In this document: in pieces, positions 1-6,889 of the stretch
Layout of the letters: every line of letters begins with the position of its first letter
Position numbering within the stretch: position 1 is the first letter of the stretch
Source: Lentisphaeria bacterium
Lineage (GTDB): Bacteria > Verrucomicrobiota > Lentisphaeria > Victivallales > JAUVCU01
Direction of reading: 5' to 3'
NCBI GenBank assembly: GCA_030590715.1
Contig: JAUVCU010000046.1
Coordinates: 1-8,841, forward strand
DNA length: 8,841 nucleotides
Program-made: the position numbers and the translations under genes
Notes under the pieces: model-generated
The model's database searches: none
What the model saw: the letters and a program-made list of their open reading frames with translations, nothing else
What the model was told of the DNA's origin: nothing

Positions 1-124
1 AATCACTCAGGCAGTAAGCCAGGCCGATCACACAACCCGCAGAGGTAAGGCTCAGAGAAATGGAAGTAAAAAAAAGGCTCCTGCTTTTCAGCAGCAGCCT
101 CATTAATCTTTTGTCAAAGTTCAT
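1..124 (-). CDS. cydD: CydD-like thiol reductant ABC exporter subunit, N-terminal part only (runs off left edge)
   Basis: An ATG at 124-122 overlaps the cydB stop codon by one base (TAATG) and opens a frame that stays open to the window edge (41 codons). It reads MNFDKRLMRLLLKSRSL, then a hydrophobic stretch of about 23 residues (17-39) that looks like the first transmembrane helix. A short basic amphipathic lead followed by a first membrane helix, directly after cydAB, is typical of CydD/CydC. These are half-transporters that export cysteine/glutathione to the periplasm and are needed to assemble cytochrome bd. No good Shine-Dalgarno is visible (only a weak GAG about six bases upstream), so translation is probably coupled to cydB. 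An unusual hairpin with a U-tract sits within codons 9-19. Whether this is CydD, CydC or a CydDC fusion cannot be told: the ATPase domain is outside the window. The identification rests on context plus a short N-terminus. Confidence 0.72.
   Translation of the reverse strand, partial: MNFDKRLMRLLLKSRSLFFTSISLSLTSAGCVIGLAYCLSD
68..100 (-). terminator. Intragenic Rho-independent terminator-like hairpin at the start of cydD
   Basis: On the minus strand, arms at 100-90 and 85-75 form an 11-position stem (AGGCTGCTGCT / AGCAGGAGCCT) with one mismatch and a four-base loop. An unbroken run of eight T's follows at 75-68. This is a textbook intrinsic terminator shape, but it lies 24 bases inside the cydD reading frame rather than after its end. 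It may act as a partial terminator or attenuator that lowers cydD relative to cydAB when ribosomes do not follow closely. It could also be a by-product of the Leu-Leu-Leu-Lys-Ser-Arg-Ser-Leu-Phe-Phe codons. If the cydD call is wrong, it is simply the terminator of cydAB. Confidence 0.55.
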
Positions 125-1128
125 TAATACTCTAGGTGTTCCGAAGTTACGCGTTGACGGAATATCCAGTACGTCCACGCCTGATAAACAAGGACAACTG
201 GTACAAATATTACAGCCACCCATCTCATAACTCCAAGAGTATATTCTGATGAACTTGCATTGTAGATTGTTAAATTACATTCTGGATTTGTTGAGATCAT
301 GACGTTCGGGAATAAAAAGCAGAACATTGAAACAACAACAAAAACAATAGTCAGTGAACTCATAACAAACGCTTTCCCATGTCCGCCACCGATCAGAAAT
401 ACTTTTGAAAGAACCAGGCAAACAGCAGCAGCTCCAGCCACAGCGTACATCATTATTCCTTTATCAAAGAATCCTACTTGCAGAGCACTGTATACATAGA
501 ATAGAACCGCAAGGATAATCGCAGGAATTGACAATTTAGAAGCTACAGATTTTGATTTTTCAAGAACTTCACCAGTCGTCTTGAGCGAAAGAAAAAGTGC
601 TCCGTGATACGTTAAAAGCACAAGAACAGCAACTCCAACGAATAGAGAGTACGGATTCAACAGTTCAAAGAAAGAACCTGTGTACGTTTTCTCGGCATTG
701 ATAGCAAGTCCGTTCATAATGTTAGCAAAAGCGACAGGAAAAAGCAGAGCAGGAATAGCACTTCCAGTAAAGATCATCCAATCCCAAACTTTTCGCCACG
801 CTTTGTGCTCAACTTTACTTCTGAATTCGAAAGCAACGCCACGAACAATCAATCCGATAACAATAATGAACATAGCCAGATAGAATCCGCTGAACATAGT
901 TGCGTACCAGTGCGGGAAAGCGGCGAACATAGCTCCACCGGCTGTTATAAGCCAAACTTCATTTCCATCCCAGAAAGGCCCGATTGAATTTATTATTTCT
1001 CGTCTTTTTGTATCGTCTTTTGAAAGGAACGGCAGGAGAATTCCTACACCGTAGTCAAACCCTTCCAGAAAGAAGAATCCTACAAATAGAACCGTTACTA
1101 ACACAAACCAAAGTATATTTAAGTCCAT
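124..1128 (-). CDS. cydB: Cytochrome bd ubiquinol oxidase subunit II (CydB)
   Basis: This 334-residue polytopic membrane protein is the second core subunit of cytochrome bd, the high-affinity quinol:O2 oxidoreductase of the cytoplasmic membrane. Family signatures are clear: GFDYGVG at residues 23-29, IGPFWDGNEVWL at 49-60 (with the conserved Trp-Asp pair at 53-54 in the family's proton/oxygen-path region), and RGVAFEFR at 96-103. About eight hydrophobic helices are spread along the chain. The length is close to the compact non-proteobacterial CydB (about 335-345), shorter than the 379 residues of E. coli. The ATG at 1128 has an AGGAG at 1140-1136, seven bases upstream. The gene starts 15 bases after cydA stops and its stop overlaps the cydD start, so the three form one operon. 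No CydX-type small-subunit gene fits between cydB and cydD. Confidence 0.97.
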   Translation of the reverse strand: MDLNILWFVLVTVLFVGFFFLEGFDYGVGILLPFLSKDDTKRREIINSIGPFWDGNEVWLITAGGAMFAAFPHWYATMFSGFYLAMFIIVIGLIVRGVAFEFRSKVEHKAWRKVWDWMIFTGSAIPALLFPVAFANIMNGLAINAEKTYTGSFFELLNPYSLFVGVAVLVLLTYHGALFLSLKTTGEVLEKSKSVASKLSIPAIILAVLFYVYSALQVGFFDKGIMMYAVAGAAAVCLVLSKVFLIGGGHGKAFVMSSLTIVFVVVSMFCFLFPNVMISTNPECNLTIYNASSSEYTLGVMRWVAVIFVPVVLVYQAWTYWIFRQRVTSEHLEY

Positions 1129-1143
1129 TTTATTTCTCCTTAT

Positions 1144-2505
1144 TTACGCTGTTTCAGCTTCTACTAATTCAGGACGCGTGCTGAAACGAACCAGCAGATA
1201 AACATCCACCACCATCAAGGCACCGTATACCACTGTGTAGCCGATCAAAGAGATCCAAAGCTCCGTCGTAGTAACGCCTTTTGATACAGCATCTTCTGTC
1301 CTCATCAGACCTTGAACAACCCATGGTTGACGTCCAACCTCGGCCATAAGCCATCCAGCCGTACAAGCAACAAACGGCAAGCCCATACACCACGTAAACA
1401 CGCGCAGTCCGCTCGGATAAGCAAAAGACGCAGGATGAATAAACGACACATATACCGCATATCCGACAAGAATAGAAAGAATTGTTCCGGCAACAATCAT
1501 TACCCTGAAACTCCAGTAGGTAATATTCACCGGAGGAATGTAGTTTTTACCTTCTCCATATTTTTGCTCGTATTCTTTTTGAAGATCATTCATACCTTTG
1601 ATCTCTCCTTCAAGCGACTCGTAAGCCATAGCTGTTAGAAGATAAGGAATTTCGACCTCGAAATGATTTTCTTTTTTCTCTTCGTCAATAATAGCAAAGA
1701 CAGAGAATGGAGCAGGATTCGCCGTTTCCCACAAGCCTTCTGCTGCAGCCATTTTCATAGGCTGAGAGCGAACAATATGACGTGCCTGAAGATGCCCGGA
1801 AAGCATAACCAATCCAAGCGAAACAGCTGCCACTACGGTACCTATCCTGAAAGACTTTTTATGGAGATCCATATCGCCTTTCTTGCGAAGCATATTATAT
1901 GCACTCACACCAAGAACAAAGAATGCGGCCGTTACAACACCCGCAACCCATGTGTGAGTGAATGCTGAATGAAAATGAGTGTTTTTAAGCAAAGCAAAGA
2001 AGTCGACCATTTCCGCTCTTCCATTCCTAATAACATAACCTTCCGGTTGCTGCATAAATGAGTTGGCGATAATAATCCAGAACGCAGAAGAAGCAGAACC
2101 GATAGCCACCAGCCAGATAGCTATACAGTGTAGTTTTTTCGAAATCTTTTCCCATCCGAAAGCCCAGACACCGATAAAAACAGATTCTAAGAAAAATGTC
2201 ACCAATGCTTCAATAGCCAGTGGCGCACCGAAGATATCACCGACAAATCTTGAGAACTCCGACCAGTTCATCCCAAACTGGAATTCCTGAACAATCCCCG
2301 TTACGACCCCCATCGCAAAGTTAATCAAAAATAACTTACCCCAAAATTTAGTCATTCTCTTATACGTTTCATTACCTGTTTTCACATACATCGTTTCCAT
2401 GATGGCAACAATGAATACGAGCCCCAGAGTCAACGGAACAAAAAAGAAATGGTAAATAGTCGTTGCAGCAAACTGCAATCTGGATAATTCTAACAAGTCT
2501 AACAC
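1144..2505 (-). CDS. cydA: Cytochrome bd ubiquinol oxidase subunit I (CydA), short Q-loop type
   Basis: CydA carries the three haems and oxidises quinol while reducing O2 to water in the cytoplasmic membrane, without pumping protons. The N-terminus MLDLLELSRLQF matches the family strongly. Haem ligands are in place by comparison with E. coli CydA: His19, a His near residue 184 (FTHTWVAG; E. coli His186) and Met336 in FRVM (E. coli Met393). Glu99 and Glu107 of the proton path are present. The quinol loop holds Lys251 and Glu256 (KMAAAEGLWET), and GRQPW is at 391-395. At 453 residues against 522 in E. coli, the loop lacks the long insertion, so this is the short Q-loop subfamily. The start is GTG at 2505, chosen because a strong GGAGG (2519-2515) lies nine bases upstream and the protein then aligns from residue 1. 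It is the first gene of the cydABD operon. Confidence 0.97.
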   Translation of the reverse strand: MLDLLELSRLQFAATTIYHFFFVPLTLGLVFIVAIMETMYVKTGNETYKRMTKFWGKLFLINFAMGVVTGIVQEFQFGMNWSEFSRFVGDIFGAPLAIEALVTFFLESVFIGVWAFGWEKISKKLHCIAIWLVAIGSASSAFWIIIANSFMQQPEGYVIRNGRAEMVDFFALLKNTHFHSAFTHTWVAGVVTAAFFVLGVSAYNMLRKKGDMDLHKKSFRIGTVVAAVSLGLVMLSGHLQARHIVRSQPMKMAAAEGLWETANPAPFSVFAIIDEEKKENHFEVEIPYLLTAMAYESLEGEIKGMNDLQKEYEQKYGEGKNYIPPVNITYWSFRVMIVAGTILSILVGYAVYVSFIHPASFAYPSGLRVFTWCMGLPFVACTAGWLMAEVGRQPWVVQGLMRTEDAVSKGVTTTELWISLIGYTVVYGALMVVDVYLLVRFSTRPELVEAETA

Positions 2506-2803
2506 AATAGTTAACCTCCATCTAAGTTATTTTGATTTTATAGTTCTTGGGCACTGTTAGAATGCACAATTTTAATGACACTAATTTCACATCAATTTAA
2601 AATCAATCAATGTATTCTAAATTAAAATGACAAAAAAGAACTAAAAACGAAAGCAAAACACAATATGGTCTATATTAACATAACGATGAACAGTTATTTG
2701 TGATAAATGGGGAAAAATGGCCCAAATTGTATAAAAAAGGGATAAACGGCAGTTTACTGACAGAGAATGAGCTTAAAAGCAACCGACAAGATAGGCACTC
2801 ATA
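2506..2803 (-). promoter_or_regulatory. AT-rich leader/promoter region upstream of cydA
   Basis: This 298-base gap holds no credible gene. It contains the cydA ribosome binding site (2520-2515, TGGAGG on the minus strand). A possible -10 box, TATAAA on the minus strand (2542-2537), has no good -35 at 17 bases. There is a 5-5-5 inverted repeat AATAT-GGTCT-ATATT at 2662-2676, and AATGACA is repeated at 2574-2580 and 2626-2632. Because cydAB is usually controlled by oxygen or redox, a regulator site is expected here. I could not find a full FNR (TTGAT-N4-ATCAA), CRP or Rex palindrome. The exact promoter is not assigned. Confidence 0.4.
2733..2756 (-). terminator. Weak candidate terminator after the small-membrane-protein genes
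   Basis: On the minus strand, TAAAC (2747-2743) cannot be reached before its partner at 2756-2752, giving TAAAC-TGCC-GTTTA: a 5-bp stem with a four-base loop. Three bases and then TTTTTT (2738-2733) follow. The position, about 48 bases after the stop of the gene ending at 2804, fits the end of the tgt-lysR operon. The stem is short and AT-rich, so it may be chance. Confidence 0.25.
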
Positions 2804-3007
2804 TTAAACGATAACGAAATAAAGGCCGGTAAGAATAATAGCAACGGAAATAATAATTAAAAGGATCCGTGCTCTGCGGGCAGTACGACTGCAAAATCGG
2901 TTTTTACCGCAACTTCTAAAACCACCGGCACTAAGATAATTAGTCATTTTCTCCCGGTCGTGTTTATGCGCCGAGTAATCGATTCTAACAAAATTATCTT
3001 TTGCCAT
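2804..3007 (-). CDS. Small C-terminally anchored membrane protein, function unknown
   Basis: I do not recognise this 67-residue protein. Residues 1-47 are polar and basic, with Cys33 and Cys39 in SCGKNRFCS and an Arg-rich stretch (RTARRAR, 41-47). A single hydrophobic helix at 48-67 runs to the C-terminus, a tail-anchor layout with the positive charges just before the helix, suggesting a cytoplasmic N-terminal domain. The ATG at 3007 lies four bases after the stop of the preceding gene, and the AGGG in that gene's last codons may serve as its ribosome binding site. Close spacing and shared C-terminal anchor topology suggest that it works with, or is at least co-expressed with, the 162-residue protein. 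It is not a CydX, which is about 37 residues with an N-terminal helix. Coding status is likely but rests mainly on operon spacing and membrane topology. Confidence 0.6.
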   Translation of the reverse strand: MAKDNFVRIDYSAHKHDREKMTNYLSAGGFRSCGKNRFCSRTARRARILLIIISVAIILTGLYFVIV

Positions 3008-3011
3008 AATA

Positions 3012-3500
3012 CTACCCTAAAACAGTAACAGCATAGGCGATTGATATTATGATTGCAGAAACAACTACAGAAATAATAAGGGGCAAAGAGAAAAATAAAC
3101 CAAGACGGAAAAGCTGTCCAAATGACAGAGAGGGCAGATCTGCAAGAAATGACTGTTGAACCGGACTCTCTTTTTCAGATCCCTTTAGTCTTTTCTCGAT
3201 TCTTCTTGAAGAACTTATGATCTCCAAACGGGCATTTTCGAGAACTCTCATCGCGGCCCCAAGTTCAGATGTACAATTAGCCTCTGACCAGTCATCTTCA
3301 TTCAACAATTCAACACTGTTCAAAAGTTCAGAATACTTTTCACTGACATCGGTTAAAAGATCAAACTGGATTTTACAGTTTTCCAGATCATCGGGAATTA
3401 CTGCTAAATTTTGAGTCAGTTTAGAAACGATATCGCGCTTGGTATTTCGATACTCATTTAGACGCCTTTTTACAGCCTTATCTCTACTTTCATCCGACAT
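3012..3500 (-). CDS. Hypothetical helical protein with C-terminal membrane anchor
   Basis: I do not recognise a family for this 162-residue protein. Residues 1-110 are highly charged and look alpha-helical, with heptad-like Leu/Ile spacing (for example 44-66 and 83-107) compatible with a helical bundle or coiled coil. A short linker (110-128) leads to a strongly hydrophobic segment at about 131-160 that ends two residues before the C-terminus. It therefore appears to be a cytoplasmic helical domain anchored by a C-terminal membrane helix or hairpin. There is no signal peptide. The ATG at 3500 has an AAGGGA at 3513-3508 about seven bases upstream. It follows the LysR gene by 38 bases on the same strand and precedes the 67-residue anchored protein by four, so all are probably co-transcribed with tgt. 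The role is unknown. Confidence 0.72.
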   Translation of the reverse strand: MSDESRDKAVKRRLNEYRNTKRDIVSKLTQNLAVIPDDLENCKIQFDLLTDVSEKYSELLNSVELLNEDDWSEANCTSELGAAMRVLENARLEIISSSRRIEKRLKGSEKESPVQQSFLADLPSLSFGQLFRLGLFFSLPLIISVVVSAIIISIAYAVTVLG

Positions 3501-3538
3501 TTATCATTCCCTTTTTTGAAAAACGGTTAATCCAGAAG

Positions 3539-4435
3539 TTACAGAATATATTTATGGGCCGATTCTCGAACCTGTTTGATGAAATAATTAAGAATCTTAC
3601 TACTTACATTAGAATCACTCAGCCAGACCACAGATAATGCCGCTTCACCAAAGTTTTCAACAGCAGGCACAGCAACAAGCCCCTTCTCTTCTAAAAGGCT
3701 TTTAGGAGGCTTAGCCATAAGGCAGATTCCCAAGCCCATCATCACATACTTCAGTGCTGCCTCAACAGAGTTTGTCGAAACAGCAAAATCAGCAGAGACA
3801 CCCAGCTCAGCCATCCCTTCTATTAAGTCGGAATTTCCTCCGGTATTGCCCTGAAGAGCTACCCACTTTTCATTAGGTAGATCACTCTTTGCCCAGAAGC
3901 CTTGTTTCGCAAATCTATGATTAGCAGGGACAACAATCGACATAGGAAGACGCGCTATCTCTTTTGACTGAAATCTTTTACTGCTTGGGATATTGGACAA
4001 TGTCACGGCAAGATCTATTTCGTGCTCAACAATTGAATCAAATACTGAATCGCCTTCAACTTCTCTGACCGTTGGGATCAAATTAGAAAACTCCCCCTTC
4101 ATAGCTGCAATGAGCTCCGGGAAGTAATTTTCAGATATGATTGAAGGGCATCCGAAAGAAACCCTCACGCCTATTTCGTCAACAGCAGATGATAATTCGT
4201 TTTCCAAATTATCAAAAAATGAAGAAAGAAACTTATAGAGTTTTTCTCCTGCGGGAGTGAGTTTAAAAGGACGCCTCTCAAAAAGAATTGTCCCCAAATC
4301 AGCTTCGAGCTGTTTCACCTGCTGACTGACAGCAGGCTGTTGAACTTTAAAAGGTATAACTTTTACGGCAGCAGAAATCCCCTGTGCTTTCGCAACGTAA
4401 TAAAACAACTGAAGGTGATGTAAACTCGCTTTCAT
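3539..4435 (-). CDS. LysR-family transcriptional regulator
   Basis: This 298-residue protein has the LysR-type layout. An N-terminal winged helix-turn-helix spans about residues 4-63 (recognition-helix region QQPAVSQQVKQLE at 32-44, then LFERRPFKLTPAGE at 51-64), a linker helix follows, and a periplasmic-binding-protein-like co-inducer domain covers about 91-290. LysR proteins bind DNA as tetramers and respond to a small molecule; the ligand here is unknown. The turn before the recognition helix reads VIPFKVQQPAVS and appears one residue longer than the usual AAxxLxxSQPAVS. The start is ATG at 4435, three bases after the tgt stop. The only purine-rich stretch (AAGGAAG) is about 15 bases upstream, too far for a good ribosome binding site, so translational coupling to tgt is likely. 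A LysR gene co-directional with tgt is unusual, since these regulators are normally divergent from their targets. Confidence 0.93.
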   Translation of the reverse strand: MKASLHHLQLFYYVAKAQGISAAVKVIPFKVQQPAVSQQVKQLEADLGTILFERRPFKLTPAGEKLYKFLSSFFDNLENELSSAVDEIGVRVSFGCPSIISENYFPELIAAMKGEFSNLIPTVREVEGDSVFDSIVEHEIDLAVTLSNIPSSKRFQSKEIARLPMSIVVPANHRFAKQGFWAKSDLPNEKWVALQGNTGGNSDLIEGMAELGVSADFAVSTNSVEAALKYVMMGLGICLMAKPPKSLLEEKGLVAVPAVENFGEAALSVVWLSDSNVSSKILNYFIKQVRESAHKYIL

Positions 4436-4438
4436 ATA

Positions 4439-5533
<1,095 letters not shown>

Positions 5534-5593
5534 TTATAAACTTCCTTCTTTATTGTTCCCTACTCAAAGCGCAATAATCCGCTAAACAGTAAA

Positions 5594-5619
5594 GCTTATT
5601 TTTTTGCTGAAAAAATAGC
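5594..5619 (-). repeat. AT-rich inverted repeat in the tgt upstream region
   Basis: Arms of about 10 bp (GCTATTTTTT on the minus strand and its partner ending AAGC) pair with one bulged A around a five-base loop. The element lies 64-89 bases before the tgt start. It overlaps a possible -10 box, so depending on where transcription starts it is either part of the promoter or a leader hairpin. It is strong for chance, but low-complexity A/T runs make such pairings easier to obtain. Confidence 0.4.
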
Positions 5620-5639
5620 CCGCGAACAGCAATGTTCAA
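5612..5639 (-). promoter_or_regulatory. Candidate tgt promoter overlapping a 14-bp palindrome
   Basis: On the minus strand TTGAAC (5639-5634) and TATTTT (5617-5612) are separated by 16 bases, a plausible sigma70-type pair about 80 bases before the tgt start. A palindrome, GAACA-GCAA-TGTTC (5624-5637), overlaps the -35 box and spacer, so a repressor bound there would block the promoter. The -10 match is weak. The whole 5531-5710 gap contains no credible gene, and I see no preQ1 riboswitch in it. Confidence 0.35.
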
Positions 5640-5710
5640 GTAAGCCGAATTGCGACTCTATCTTATTATTAGACACAACTTAACAACGCCTGCAGCCTTT
5701 GACCCTAAAA

Positions 5711-5738
5711 CGAAAAAAGGCCGCTAAAAAGCGACCTT
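5711..5738 (-). terminator. Rho-independent terminator of the 273-residue protein gene
   Basis: On the minus strand AAGGTCGCT (5738-5730), a four-base loop and AGCGGCCTT (5725-5717) form a nine-pair stem with one G-U wobble in RNA. The stem runs into a T-tract (5718-5713, then CGTTTT). It lies 47 bases after the stop at 5786 on the same strand. Read on the plus strand the stem has a C-A mismatch and no T-tract, so the minus orientation is the supported one. It separates this gene from tgt. Confidence 0.82.
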
Positions 5739-5785
5739 CTTGTACAACAGGGTATTTTGTGTTAATACATCATACCGCCACGGCG

Positions 5786-6607
5786 TTAGTTACCGCGAAC
5801 CTTCTGCTGCTTCGGTTGTTGCGGAGTTTCAAGATAAAGACTGTACCACTCATCTCCCAGACCTGCATTAGAAAATTTCTTAACCTTATCATTCGACAAT
5901 ACTTCCCAGTTTTTAGCCAGAGTTTCATTGCTTGTCAATTCTTTACCTTCATAAAGAGTCTCACGGGCCTTTTCTACCTCGCCGTTCTTAACAAGAATCC
6001 AAGAATAGACACCGTAAAGAAGAACAGATTTTCCACCGCGACTAAAGCCTTTTGATTTCTTTTTGAAAAGTTTTTCAACAGCTTCCATATCTTTGTTTTT
6101 GTAAAGTCGTGCCATCTTCATCGCCACTGTCATCGGGTCCATCAGCATCACACCTTTTAGAAGACCTTTAACAGCAAGGATTTTATCAACTTTATCAAAC
6201 TTCTTCATCTGATAATAGAACTGCATTCTCATCGTTGCGATCTGCTTGCTCATCAAAATATTCCATTTGCAGAACGGCTCAAGGTTAACCGTAAAATCCA
6301 ATGCTTTCTGAAGGAATTGATTCTGCTCTTTTTCAAGCAGCATCTGCATTGCTTTCATTCCTCCTACAGGCTTATTCTGGAACGCCTGGATTTTCTGATT
6401 GATTCGTTTTTGACCGCCAAGCATGATCCCCTGCAGGTCTCCATTCACCACATTGATCTTCTTTCTTAAGAGCAAAGATACTGCAGCCTGAATGGCGATA
6501 AAAGTTAATACTCCAGCACCTATAGTCCACCCTAGACCAACTCCGTTGAGTTGACAAAGTGTAGATGATATTCCGCCTAGAACTATTGAAATAATTAATG
6601 TTAACAT
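5786..6607 (-). CDS. Hypothetical membrane protein with N-terminal double helix and TPR-like cytoplasmic domain
   Basis: This 273-residue protein belongs to no family that I can name. Two hydrophobic segments (about 1-18 and 24-47, joined by a short Gly/Asn turn) form an N-terminal membrane hairpin, followed by RKK, which suggests that the remainder is cytoplasmic. Residues 50-255 are basic and helical. The stretch 195-235 (LLYGVYSWILVKNGEVEKARETL) has the spacing of a tetratricopeptide repeat, and 120-172 may be earlier, weaker repeats, with MDPMTVAMKMARLYKNKD before the last. Such domains usually scaffold protein-protein contacts. The C-terminal tail is Gln/Pro/Lys-rich (262-273). The ATG at 6607 has AGGA at 6617-6614, six bases upstream. 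It stands alone between a divergent intergenic region and its own terminator, so it is a single-gene transcription unit. The TPR assignment is inferred from pattern only. Confidence 0.82.
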   Translation of the reverse strand: MLTLIISIVLGGISSTLCQLNGVGLGWTIGAGVLTFIAIQAAVSLLLRKKINVVNGDLQGIMLGGQKRINQKIQAFQNKPVGGMKAMQMLLEKEQNQFLQKALDFTVNLEPFCKWNILMSKQIATMRMQFYYQMKKFDKVDKILAVKGLLKGVMLMDPMTVAMKMARLYKNKDMEAVEKLFKKKSKGFSRGGKSVLLYGVYSWILVKNGEVEKARETLYEGKELTSNETLAKNWEVLSNDKVKKFSNAGLGDEWYSLYLETPQQPKQQKVRGN

Positions 6608-6648
6608 GGTCGTTCCTATTTCATTTTTATTTGGGTTTACTACTTAAA

Positions 6649-6664
6649 TTAGGGTTCAACCTAA
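6649..6664. repeat. Inverted repeat TTAGG-N6-CCTAA
   Basis: Two exact 5-bp arms (6649-6653 and 6660-6664) flank a six-base centre, 42-57 bases upstream of the start at 6607. It could be an operator or a small leader hairpin of the 273-residue protein gene. At this arm length chance is a real alternative. Confidence 0.35.
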
Positions 6665-6819
6665 CATGAATCACAACATTTTTCAATTGGCCACAATGAT
6701 AGAATATGTGACATTTTTTCCGAGAATGACATTTATGATACTCCAAGACTATTTTCTCCACATTTATGTTCTTTTTTTGTGAATTTATTGAAAGGCATTG
6801 CACAAGCAGGTTGGCCGAG

Positions 6820-6836
6820 ATAAACGAATCGTTTAT
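6820..6836. promoter_or_regulatory. 17-bp palindrome, candidate operator of the SemiSWEET-like gene
   Basis: ATAAACGA-A-TCGTTTAT is a perfect 8-bp inverted repeat around one central base, 53-69 bases before the ATG at 6890. Odd-length palindromes of this size are typical of binding sites for dimeric helix-turn-helix regulators, and the position suits control of the plus-strand gene. No U-tract follows it, so it is not a terminator. The cognate regulator is unknown. Confidence 0.5.
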
Positions 6837-6889
6837 TGCATTAGCTTTATGAAGTGTTAATTTGCACAAAAAAATGAGGAGTTATATAA

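Larger units (their letters stand above)
6608..6889. promoter_or_regulatory. Divergent intergenic region between the TPR-like and SemiSWEET-like genes
   Basis: These 282 bases separate two genes that read away from each other, so at least two promoters must lie here. I could not assign either with confidence: AT-rich -10-like words are frequent but none has a good -35 at 16-18 bases. The region holds two inverted repeats (6649-6664 and 6820-6836), each closer to one of the two genes, and the repeated word GACATTT around 6709-6735. The long minus-strand frame across it looks non-coding. Confidence 0.6.

Noticed and set aside
299..1184. Plus-strand frames opposite cydB and cydA (60-108 codons)
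   Set aside because: They are antisense shadows of strongly conserved membrane-protein genes, with no ribosome binding sites or recognisable domains.
2568..2615. FNR, CRP or Rex site before cydA
   Set aside because: Half-site-like words (TTGAT, TGTGA) occur on the minus strand, but no matching second half at the required spacing.
5624..5637. GAACA-N4-TGTTC as a LexA (SOS) box
   Set aside because: The Gram-positive box is GAAC-N4-GTTC (here the spacing between GAAC and GTTC is six), and the verrucomicrobial type that I recall has the halves the other way round (TGTTC-N4-GAACA). tgt is not an SOS gene.
6645..6668. tRNA T-arm-like stretch containing GGTTCAACC
   Set aside because: The hairpin loop would be six rather than seven bases, and no acceptor, D or anticodon arm lies upstream or downstream on either strand.
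6811..6840. Sigma-54-type promoter suggested by TTGGCC and TTGCA
   Set aside because: The GG and GC elements are not at the fixed 10-base spacing.
6627..6869. 80-codon minus-strand frame in the divergent intergenic region
   Set aside because: It starts with TTG, has no ribosome binding site, is Cys/His/Lys/Asn-rich with no recognisable pattern, spans the 17-bp palindrome and lies in an AT-rich promoter region.
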